Below, piece by piece: positions 23,062 through 29,180 of a stretch of DNA of 36,425 nucleotides. This stretch comes from Armatimonadota bacterium. GTDB taxonomy: Bacteria > Armatimonadota > Armatimonadia > Armatimonadales > Capsulimonadaceae. Under the pieces are notes generated by a model. That model did no database searches. It saw only the letters and a list, made by a program, of their open reading frames with translations, and was not told the DNA's origin. Positions within the stretch are counted from its first letter, which is position 1. Each line of letters opens with the position of its first letter. A program made the position numbers and the translations under genes. The DNA lies in NCBI GenBank assembly GCA_025354405.1, contig JANXMY010000172.1, positions 1 through 36,425 on the forward strand, read 5' to 3'.

Positions 23062-24180
23062 ATGACAATTTTTGTCGGCCTGCTTGGCCTGTACATGATA
23101 CTGGTGATTATCTGGGAGGGGTTTGAGACGGTTATTCTGCCCCGGTCGGTCACGCGGCAGCTTCGATTGACGCGTGGGTATTATCTGACAATCTGGTCTC
23201 TCTCTGCCGCCGTCGCTCGGAGGCTGCCGGACAGTCGGCGTCAGTTGTTTCTCAGCTACTTTGGGCCGCTTTCCCTGCCTCTGCTGCTGGTAATCTGGGC
23301 GCAGATTTTGATCCTAGCATTTGCCATGATCCAGTGGGCACTGCCTCATGGTCTCAGCCGGGTGCCAGGTATGAACCGATTTGAGACGGCGCTCTACGAG
23401 AGTGGGGTGACATTCTTCACGCTCGGCTACGGGGATGTGACGCCGCACACGCGGATCACGCGCTTTGCCGCAGTGCTCGAAGCAGGGGTCGGCTTTGGTT
23501 TCCTAGCAGTCGTGATCGGATACCTGCCGGTGCTGTACCAGTCGTTTTCCCGACGCGAGTCTATCATTTCCCTGCTCGATGCCCGTGCGTCGTCTCCGCC
23601 CTCGGCCACGGAGATGCTGAAGCGTTACAGTGAAGGGAAGAACATGATTGCGCTGGTTTCACTGCTTGCCGACTGGGAGGCCTGGTCGTCCGAGCTGCTG
23701 GAGAGCCATTTGTCGTATCCCGTCCTGAGCTATTATCGATCGCAGCATGATCGTCAGTCCTGGCTGGGCGCCCTTACCTGTGTTATGGACACCTGCACAC
23801 TGATCCTCGTTGGCTCTCCTGGAAACCCCGAATGGCAGCATGAGCTGCAGTGGCAGGCACGGATGACCCTCGCGATGGCGAGGCACACGGTCATCGACCT
23901 GGCATATATTTTTAACCAGCAGCCTGCTCCGCCCGAAACCGACCGGCTGCCGGAGCCAGACCGGGCCAAGATTCGAGAGGTTTTAGCGGCAGCGGGTCTG
24001 CCTCTCAACGACAGTCTGGAAGATGACGAAAAACTCACTTATCTGCGGGGCCTCTACGAACCCTATGTGAACACTCTGGGGCACTTCCTCATGTTCACAC
24101 TGCCGCCCTGGCTGCCGGAGCCGGGTTCCCCCGACAACTGGCAGACCAGCGCCTGGGACCGCGATACCCGACATTTCTAG
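23062..24180 (+). CDS. Two-TM potassium channel (Ion_trans_2) with long cytosolic domain
   Basis: A 372-residue membrane protein. A hydrophobic N-terminal helix (residues 1-22) and another at about 70-95 precede a pore loop with the K+ selectivity filter TLGYGD (residues 120-125) in FFTLGYGDVTP, then an inner helix (ARFAAVLEAGVGFGFLAVVIGYLP region). The C-terminal 220 residues are soluble and helix-rich, with no recognisable RCK/TrkA-N dinucleotide motif. The domain (MLKRYSEGKNMIALVSLLADWEAW) is of a kind seen in other channel-like proteins annotated only as ion channel. It should conduct K+, with gating unknown. No Shine-Dalgarno is visible before the ATG at 23062. It lies 63 bp after the protease gene, so co-transcription is possible. 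Confidence 0.88.
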   Translation: MTIFVGLLGLYMILVIIWEGFETVILPRSVTRQLRLTRGYYLTIWSLSAAVARRLPDSRRQLFLSYFGPLSLPLLLVIWAQILILAFAMIQWALPHGLSRVPGMNRFETALYESGVTFFTLGYGDVTPHTRITRFAAVLEAGVGFGFLAVVIGYLPVLYQSFSRRESIISLLDARASSPPSATEMLKRYSEGKNMIALVSLLADWEAWSSELLESHLSYPVLSYYRSQHDRQSWLGALTCVMDTCTLILVGSPGNPEWQHELQWQARMTLAMARHTVIDLAYIFNQQPAPPETDRLPEPDRAKIREVLAAAGLPLNDSLEDDEKLTYLRGLYEPYVNTLGHFLMFTLPPWLPEPGSPDNWQTSAWDRDTRHF

Positions 24181-24212
24181 AGAAGACTAGGAGAGAAGCC
24201 TAGGAGAGAAGC
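24177..24212 (+). repeat. Short tandem repeat, 13-bp unit, two full copies plus a partial
   Basis: CTAGGAGAGAAGC occurs exactly twice in tandem (24187-24199, 24200-24212). It is preceded by the related CTAGAGAAGA (24177-24186, overlapping the channel stop) and followed by another CTAGG. Together with the following AGGTTTCTTC it can fold back as GAAG/CTTC. The array sits between the channel stop and the pdxT -10 box, in the place of a -35. Confidence 0.8.
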
Positions 24213-24234
24213 CTAGGTAGGTTTCTTCATATGC

Positions 24235-24240
24235 TATAAT
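24235..24240 (+). promoter_or_regulatory. -10 box of pdxT, nearly leaderless
   Basis: TATAAT at 24235-24240 is a consensus -10 box 9 nt before the ATG of pdxT. There is no consensus -35; the corresponding position falls at the end of the 13-bp repeat array. The mRNA would have only 0-4 nt before the start codon. Confidence 0.65.
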
Positions 24241-24249
24241 TAAGAACTT

Positions 24250-24867
24250 ATGAGCACCCCTCGACCCACTATTACCAAAAGGCCAAAGATTGCAGTGGTC
24301 GCCATGCAGGGCGATTTTGAGAAGCATATTCAAATGCTTTTGCGCCTCGGTGCGGAGGCTTACCCAGCCCGGACATCGGCGGAGATCGAACGGGCTGACG
24401 GCATCGTCCTGCCGGGCGGCGAGAGCACGACGATCGGTAAGCTCCTTGCACGCTACGGGGTCGACGAGGCGATCAAAACCGCCGCCGGGCAGGGTAAGGC
24501 AATCTACGGCACCTGCGCCGGGCTGATACTGCTCGCCCGGGAAATTGCAGCAGGGACCGGCCAGCGCGGCGGTCAGCCGACACTGGGACTGCTGGATATC
24601 GTAGTCGCCCGCAATGCATTCGGACGGCAGCGCGATTCGTTTGAGGCGGAGCTGAAAATTCCCGTGCTTGGTCCGGAACCCCTGCACACAGTTTTTATCC
24701 GTGCTCCTTACATCGTCGAAGCCGGGCCGGAAGTGGAGATATTAGCCGCCTATGAAAGCAAAGGGATCTTTGTACGCCAGGGGAATATTCTGGGGAGCGC
24801 GTTCCACCCCGAGCTGAGCGATGATGACCGCACGCATCGGTTATTCCTCTCACAGATCGCCACCTAA
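24250..24867 (+). CDS. pdxT: Pyridoxal 5'-phosphate synthase glutaminase subunit
   Basis: A 205-residue class I glutamine amidotransferase that supplies ammonia to PdxS for vitamin B6 (PLP) synthesis in the cytoplasm. The PdxT landmarks are all present: VVAMQGDFEKHIQML near the start, VLPGGESTTIGKLL, the nucleophile Cys89 in GTCAGLILLAREI, LLDIVVARNAFGRQRDSFEAE, FIRAPYI, and the His186/Glu188 pair in SAFHPELSDD. The length is normal. Its usual partner pdxS is not adjacent, and instead the gene is directly followed (TAA then ATG with no gap) by a beta-propeller gene. The -10 box 9 nt upstream suggests a leaderless message. A small N-terminal extension (MSTPRPTITKRPK) precedes the conserved core. 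Confidence 0.95.
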   Translation: MSTPRPTITKRPKIAVVAMQGDFEKHIQMLLRLGAEAYPARTSAEIERADGIVLPGGESTTIGKLLARYGVDEAIKTAAGQGKAIYGTCAGLILLAREIAAGTGQRGGQPTLGLLDIVVARNAFGRQRDSFEAELKIPVLGPEPLHTVFIRAPYIVEAGPEVEILAAYESKGIFVRQGNILGSAFHPELSDDDRTHRLFLSQIAT

Positions 24868-26118
24868 ATGCTAAGTGCGCAAAGAAGAGTTGTCCGGGAA
24901 ATCATGCGCTGGCTGCCCGGCCTGGCCGTCACAGTGCTGCTGTGCGGAGTGGTGCTGCTGTGGGGGCATGCCAGCCGCCCAAAAGTAATTCGAACAGCGG
25001 CGGCGCAGGATGCCGCGCCGATGACACTCCTCTGGAGCCAGCCGATCGCCGGCTTTCGCGGCGCGGCCGTCTCTCCGCAGGGGGAGCTGATTGCCCTCGC
25101 CAGCGGTGCAAAGGGCGCGGTCTCCCTCTGGCACTGGCGGACACAGCCCACTCGCCCCCTGTGGATACATCCGGCGACTGGAGCATCCTCCGTGGCGGTC
25201 AGTGCGGCGGGGGGGTCGGTCGTCGCCTGGTCCGCACTCGACCCGGCCCTCAGCGACTTTTCTATCTTCCGCGGTGCGGACGGAACAACTCTCTCCCACC
25301 GAACACTCGACGGCGCCATCTGGGATGCCCGCCTCTCGGCTGACGGCTGCTATGCCGGAGTGGTGACGGGCAGCAAGCTCCTCTATCTTTACACGCTCAG
25401 CGATGAAACCTACACGACGGAGGATAAGCGAGTCCATCACTGGTCACTCGACGGCATCGGCAACTCCATCGCATTCCCCAGCACCGGGTCGTACCTGGTC
25501 TGCGGCACCTGGGACGACAGCGGGGTGGCCTGCTATACGCCCCAGGGGGCCTGCTTGTGGCAATACCCCGAGTCGGCTGCCGCACGGCGCTTGATATCGA
25601 ACCGACTGTTTTTCGCACAGCTTTCCGGCAATGGCCGCTATGTCCTGGGAGTTTCGTATGGAAATGTTCGCCAGAGTGCCCCGGCACTTTTCCTGTGGCG
25701 AACGGATGGAGGGGGGAACCCGCAGTGGAAAACAGAATTGGGGGAAGATGCGTTTTACCCGAAGGCACAGATCACCGCGGACGGAAGCTTCGTGGCCGTA
25801 TCCTATCTGCGCCAGATCGTGCGGGGCAATCAAAGCCTCTCCGAGCACCGCCTGCGCCTCCTTGACAGCCTCGGTAATACCGTGTGGGAACGCGGCGGCC
25901 TGCTCTTCTCCCCCACCCTGGTCGCCCTCTCGCCCGACGGCCAGCGGACGATCGTTTCCGACGGTCAGCGCACCCTCTATGCCCTGCGCCAGGACGGACG
26001 CATTCTGACGAGCCACGCCCTGCCGGGCCTGCTGCGCCAGAGCGTCCTCTCCGCCGACGGCCACACGCTGCTGGTCTACACCGGCGATGGCACCCTGAGC
26101 CTCTTCAAGCTCGGGTAA
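24868..26118 (+). CDS. Membrane-anchored WD40/YVTN-like beta-propeller protein
   Basis: A 416-residue protein with an N-terminal signal-anchor (basic start, then WLPGLAVTVLLCGVVLLWG, residues 15-33). An extracytoplasmic beta-propeller follows, built from about six or seven repeats: FRGAAVSPQGELIALASG, ASSVAVSAAGGSVVAW, IWDARLSADGCYAGVV, GNSIAFPSTGSYLVCG, FFAQLSGNGRYVLGVS, PKAQITADGSFVAVS, PTLVALSPDGQRTIVS and RQSVLSADGHTLLVY. Each has the S.dG..l pattern of PQQ/WD40-type blades. No catalytic residues are evident; such propellers act as scaffolds or ligand binders. The ATG is at 24868, immediately after the pdxT stop, so translation is coupled. A functional link with PLP synthesis is not obvious. 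Convergent with the ABC transporter operon. Confidence 0.82.
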   Translation: MLSAQRRVVREIMRWLPGLAVTVLLCGVVLLWGHASRPKVIRTAAAQDAAPMTLLWSQPIAGFRGAAVSPQGELIALASGAKGAVSLWHWRTQPTRPLWIHPATGASSVAVSAAGGSVVAWSALDPALSDFSIFRGADGTTLSHRTLDGAIWDARLSADGCYAGVVTGSKLLYLYTLSDETYTTEDKRVHHWSLDGIGNSIAFPSTGSYLVCGTWDDSGVACYTPQGACLWQYPESAAARRLISNRLFFAQLSGNGRYVLGVSYGNVRQSAPALFLWRTDGGGNPQWKTELGEDAFYPKAQITADGSFVAVSYLRQIVRGNQSLSEHRLRLLDSLGNTVWERGGLLFSPTLVALSPDGQRTIVSDGQRTLYALRQDGRILTSHALPGLLRQSVLSADGHTLLVYTGDGTLSLFKLG

Positions 26119-26125
26119 TTCTTAA

Positions 26126-26144
26126 GCTAGGCTAATTTCTAGCC
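26126..26144. terminator. Weak bidirectional hairpin between convergent genes
   Basis: GCTAG-N8-CTAGC (26126-26143), or alternatively GGCTA-N5-TAGCC (26130-26144), can form a 5-bp stem in the 20 bp between the stop codons of the propeller gene and the ABC ATPase gene. There is no T run on either side, so its strength as a terminator is doubtful. Confidence 0.3.
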
Positions 26145-26915
26145 CACCGCATCCACGCCCGCCGCGCCGGCCAGGTGCTCGGCTTCGCCGGCCATGCCGC
26201 CGATGCTGAGCTGAATATCGGCTCGGTTTTCGATCTTCTCCACTTTGCCGTCACGGATCCAGATCACCCGGTCGGATACGTCGACCATTTTGTAGTCATG
26301 CGTCGCCGTGATAATGGTGACGCCCTGCTCTTTGTTCAGGCGGCGCAGCAAAGCGATGATCTCTTCCCCGGTTTTGGAGTCGAGGTTGCCCGTGGGTTCG
26401 TCGGCCAGGATGATGCTGGGGTTATTGGCCAGGGAGCGGGCGATGGCGACGCGCTGCTGCTGACCGCCCGAGAGCTGGGACGGCTTGTGGTGGTACCGAT
26501 GGCCAAGGCCGACGATGTCCAAAAGCTCCATACCGCGTGCGATCCCGTCGTCGGTGGGTGTTCCGGCGAAGATAGTCGGCAGGGTGACATTTTCCAGGGC
26601 CGTCATGACCGTGATCAGGTTGAAGGTCTGGAAGATATAGCCGATCGTATGGCAGCGCAGATAGGCCAGCTCTCCGGCATCCAGCTGGGCCATGTCGACA
26701 TCGTTGATGAACACGCTGCCGCTGTCGGGCTTGTCCAGACCGCCGATGGCATTGAAGAGGGTCGATTTCCCCGAGCCCGAGGGTCCCATAATTGAGATGT
26801 ACTCACCCCGGCGGATGTCGACGTTGACTCCGTCAAGGGCACGCAGCTTCTCTTCGCCCAGGGTAAAGACTTTGACGACGTCCTTGGTGCGGACGATATA
26901 TTCTGTGGCTGACAC
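26139..26915 (-). CDS. MacB/LolD-type ABC transporter ATP-binding protein
   Basis: A 258-residue ATPase of the type VII (MacB/LolCDE/FtsE) class, which couples ATP hydrolysis to mechanical movement of FtsX-type permeases rather than to transport through a channel. Walker [10 protein letters not shown] is at residues 44-52, the Q-loop is in YIFQTFNL, the signature LSGGQQQR begins at 148, Walker [13 protein letters not shown] begins near 168, and the H-loop lies in ATHDYK. The C-terminus extends about 25 residues past the usual end with a small Gly/Ala/Glu-rich tail. It is the last gene of the six-gene minus-strand operon, 27 bp after the short FtsX permease, and should serve both FtsX subunits of that operon. 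Confidence 0.94.
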   Translation of the reverse strand: MSATEYIVRTKDVVKVFTLGEEKLRALDGVNVDIRRGEYISIMGPSGSGKSTLFNAIGGLDKPDSGSVFINDVDMAQLDAGELAYLRCHTIGYIFQTFNLITVMTALENVTLPTIFAGTPTDDGIARGMELLDIVGLGHRYHHKPSQLSGGQQQRVAIARSLANNPSIILADEPTGNLDSKTGEEIIALLRRLNKEQGVTIITATHDYKMVDVSDRVIWIRDGKVEKIENRADIQLSIGGMAGEAEHLAGAAGVDAVG

Positions 26916-26942
26916 TAGTGGTTCTCCAGAGCGATCAAATAA

Positions 26943-27596
26943 TTAAACTTCGGTTCTTAACGCCGCCGCCGGCGGCATCTGAGCGGCACGCTGGGCGGGC
27001 AGCAGGGCGGCTATAAGCGTCAGGGCCCCGCCGATCAGCACGCTCAGCACCAGGGATCCGGCGATGATGCCAGGTGTCAGCGAAGTGACGCCACCGGCCC
27101 AGCCAAGGGTGATCCAGCGCACCAGAAAGACGGCGAAAAAGCCAAGTACCCAGCCGCCAAACGACGACACGAAGCCCATAAACAAGGCCTCGATGAGGAA
27201 GAGGCGGACGATCAGCGAGTTGAGTGCCCCCAGGCACTTCATGGTTCCAATCTCCCGGAACCGCTCGGACACCGACATCAGCATGGAGTTCATAATGCCG
27301 ACCGTACAGACCAGCAGAGCCATCACCACCAGCCAGACCTGACGGTTGAGGTCCGGGCCGGGGACGAGCTTATGCTGAAAGAGAGAGATCAAAATTGGCG
27401 ACCCTGAAAAGCATAAAAACGCAATCCCCAGAAAGATGCCCGCTCCTGTGATCATGGATCGCCAGAAACGAATCTTCAGCGAGTTCATGGCAATCTGCGC
27501 CGCTTTGCTCCAGGGCAGATTGATCTGGGTCTTAATACCGCCGCCGACGCCCTCGGCCTTTGGTTTGCGCCCGGTTTCGGTCGCCTCTGTCGTCAT
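26943..27596 (-). CDS. Short FtsX-type ABC permease without a periplasmic domain
   Basis: A 217-residue permease with four membrane helices: about 41-64, 83-105, 130-155 and 175-200. The FtsX family core is SERFREIGTMKCLGALNSLIVRLFLIEA followed by the terminal ALLPAQRAAQMPPAAALR, which is the coupling and C-terminal signature of MacB/LolC/FtsX permeases. Between helices 1 and 2 there are only about 20 residues, so the large extracytoplasmic MacB_PCD domain is missing. Together with the FtsX half of the 1620-residue protein, it would form an asymmetric heterodimer, with only one partner carrying an ectodomain. AAGGAG lies 9 nt upstream of the ATG at 27596. The start overlaps the end of the PqqD-like gene by 65 bp. 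Confidence 0.88.
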   Translation of the reverse strand: MTTEATETGRKPKAEGVGGGIKTQINLPWSKAAQIAMNSLKIRFWRSMITGAGIFLGIAFLCFSGSPILISLFQHKLVPGPDLNRQVWLVVMALLVCTVGIMNSMLMSVSERFREIGTMKCLGALNSLIVRLFLIEALFMGFVSSFGGWVLGFFAVFLVRWITLGWAGGVTSLTPGIIAGSLVLSVLIGGALTLIAALLPAQRAAQMPPAAALRTEV

Positions 27597-28035
27597 GAGA
27601 TTTCGCTCCTTCGTTTCCAATTTTCGGGAACCCGATCAGCCGACGCTGCGCCAGCATCTTCATCAGCGTCACGACCCCGACCTCACCCTGACGACGGTTC
27701 AGTTTGTAAGTCGTACAGGTGTACTTGATCAGCTGATCGACACTGGTCTCGCCGTCGCAGCGTGCCCAGATCTGGGAGTTTACTTCGTCCAGCTCGATCG
27801 TCTTCGTCGCCGGGATCTGAAAGATGCGCGAAAGCAGCTGTCCGATCCGGTCGTCCCGGCGCGGAACAATCAGCTTTGCCCCCGGAGCTTCATCGCCCCC
27901 TTTGAGTTCCCAGTCGATATCCGGGCTGCGCACCGGTCGAAGAGCCAGCAGCTCGCCGCGTGGCAGTCCACCCTTGTTGCGAGCCAGAAAGGGCACGTTG
28001 TTCGCGAGTATTTCGCGTAGATTTAGCCGTGACAC
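27532..28035 (-). CDS. PqqD-family protein (orphan RiPP-recognition-type fold)
   Basis: A 167-residue protein whose central part (residues about 75-138) is a PqqD domain: IELDEVNSQIWARCDGETSVDQLIKY, then YKLNRRQGEVGVVTLMKMLAQRRLIGF. PqqD folds bind leader peptides of ribosomally made modified peptides and present them to a radical SAM enzyme. No radical SAM or peptide-precursor gene is found here. A 70-residue N-terminal extension (LREILANNVPFLARNKGG, then DWELKGGDEAPGAKLIVPRRD) and a highly basic tail (RNRAQTKGRGRRRRY) are additional. The tail is read in a different frame from the start of the permease gene. The start is GTG at 28035, overlapping the upstream stop by 13 bp. A housekeeping role in the ABC complex is more likely than a classic PQQ role. 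Confidence 0.85.
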   Translation of the reverse strand: MSRLNLREILANNVPFLARNKGGLPRGELLALRPVRSPDIDWELKGGDEAPGAKLIVPRRDDRIGQLLSRIFQIPATKTIELDEVNSQIWARCDGETSVDQLIKYTCTTYKLNRRQGEVGVVTLMKMLAQRRLIGFPKIGNEGAKSHDDRGDRNRAQTKGRGRRRRY

Positions 28036-29036
28036 AGGGTACGCTCGACGATCTCATCTACCAGCTCCGGCTGCGGACGCCGACTGAAGCTCTGCACCAG
28101 AAAAATCTTGTTGCTGTCCGGGCATTCCCAGATACGCGCCTCAAAGTAAGTGGCAGGCTTTTGCAGCCGACCGATCTGCTGCAGGGCCTGCGACATCCAG
28201 TAAGACATTCCCCAGCGCCGCCCGGAGAGCGCCAGCACCGGGTGTCCGTGCGTTTCGCCCTCGGTGGCAGTGTAGCGAAGTATGCCCTCAGCCGCTTTGT
28301 TCTTCTCCCGAAACCATTGGTCTAGATAGGCACCGCGAAGCTGCACATTGGCAACCCCCCACTGCTCGACCATCACGGAGTCCATCGACGTGCCACGCAT
28401 GAAAGGAAGCTGGACGTAGATATTCATCAGCTGCGGCTTGCCGGTTAATGCGTAGTCGGCGGGAAGCTCCGTCTGCAGGTCGTACAATGACCAGAGCCGC
28501 CACTCCGAATCGACCGGATGACAGTCCAGAGTTTGCAGGACATCGGCGGCCAGGCTGTTGAAATCGTCACGCGGCCCGCCGAGCACCTGCGCAATGATCA
28601 CCCGCCCGCATTCTCCGCAGTGCCAGATACGCCCCACGGCCTTGCGGTCGGCTTTCCAGGTAAATGACCGCAGCCCCTGTCGCTCCGGGTGCTTCGTATC
28701 CTGGAGCTCTTTCACCTGTGTCACCGCGACAATCTTCTGCCGCTTCGCACTTTTTATGATACTGTCCAGGTACTGCGTCAGGCGCTTTTCAATGTCAGCA
28801 TCGGTCAGTTTACCTTTGATCGGTATCCAGCGGATATCGACGCCCAGAACTCCGTGCGCTTGAAACTCGCCGTTGTCCAGCCGCAGGCTGCCCGCTTTCG
28901 TATCGCCGCCGTAGGCCACCAGGTTCCACGCCGGCGGAACCTGCATCGAGAGACCCTGCCAGCCCATAACCTTCCAGCCCCGGCGCTTAAGCGTGTCTCC
29001 GCTGTTATTGATTTCTGTTCGTACTAATGTTGACAC
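28023..29036 (-). CDS. Unrecognised protein of the ABC/PqqD operon (~337 aa)
   Basis: No family was recognised. It reads as a soluble cytoplasmic protein with no membrane segments. It opens with MGWQGLSMQVPPAWNLVAYGGD, contains two CxxC-like features (WHCGECGRVII), and shows two similar halves, each ending in a short strand-rich region (SLRLDNGEFQAHGVLGVDIRW; LSGRRWGMSYWMSQALQQIG). The final segment FEARIWECPDSNKIFLVQSF is strand-like. The start is uncertain: GTG 29036 is used, ATG 28967 would be shorter, and a TTG at 29099 is longer. A TATAAC box (29046-29041) lies close to the GTG. It overlaps the PqqD-like start by 13 bp, so it is translationally coupled to it and probably acts with it. 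Confidence 0.75.
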   Translation of the reverse strand: MSTLVRTEINNSGDTLKRRGWKVMGWQGLSMQVPPAWNLVAYGGDTKAGSLRLDNGEFQAHGVLGVDIRWIPIKGKLTDADIEKRLTQYLDSIIKSAKRQKIVAVTQVKELQDTKHPERQGLRSFTWKADRKAVGRIWHCGECGRVIIAQVLGGPRDDFNSLAADVLQTLDCHPVDSEWRLWSLYDLQTELPADYALTGKPQLMNIYVQLPFMRGTSMDSVMVEQWGVANVQLRGAYLDQWFREKNKAAEGILRYTATEGETHGHPVLALSGRRWGMSYWMSQALQQIGRLQKPATYFEARIWECPDSNKIFLVQSFSRRPQPELVDEIVERTLCHG

Positions 29037-29120
29037 AGTTGTTATACGCACTCTATGACGAGAATGATGCAATGAGTTCGGAAACGGAGCCGAAGCCAAA
29101 CGAACCTAAGCCCTTCGGAA

Positions 29121-29160
29121 CCTAACGCCGGGGTTAGGTTCTTAACGCCGGGGTCAGGTT
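29121..29160 (+). repeat. Tandem pair of 20-bp units with internal palindrome
   Basis: CCTAACGCCGGGGTTAGGTT (29121-29140) is followed directly by CTTAACGCCGGGGTCAGGTT (29141-29160), 18 of 20 positions identical. The first unit carries a perfect palindrome CCTAAC/GTTAGG. A further AACCTAA occurs at 29103. The pair lies between the OPT-like gene stop and the next operon gene, inside the transcribed region of the minus-strand operon. It could be a processing site or weak internal terminator that sets expression of the distal genes. Confidence 0.8.
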
Positions 29161-29180
29161 GCATCATCCCAGCCCGATCC

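Noticed and set aside
27532-28035. RiPP biosynthetic cluster around the PqqD-like gene
   Set aside because: No precursor-like small ORF, radical SAM (CxxxCxxC), YcaO or protease active site is encoded nearby, and the only peptidase-like domain looks inactive. Kept only as an orphan PqqD finding.
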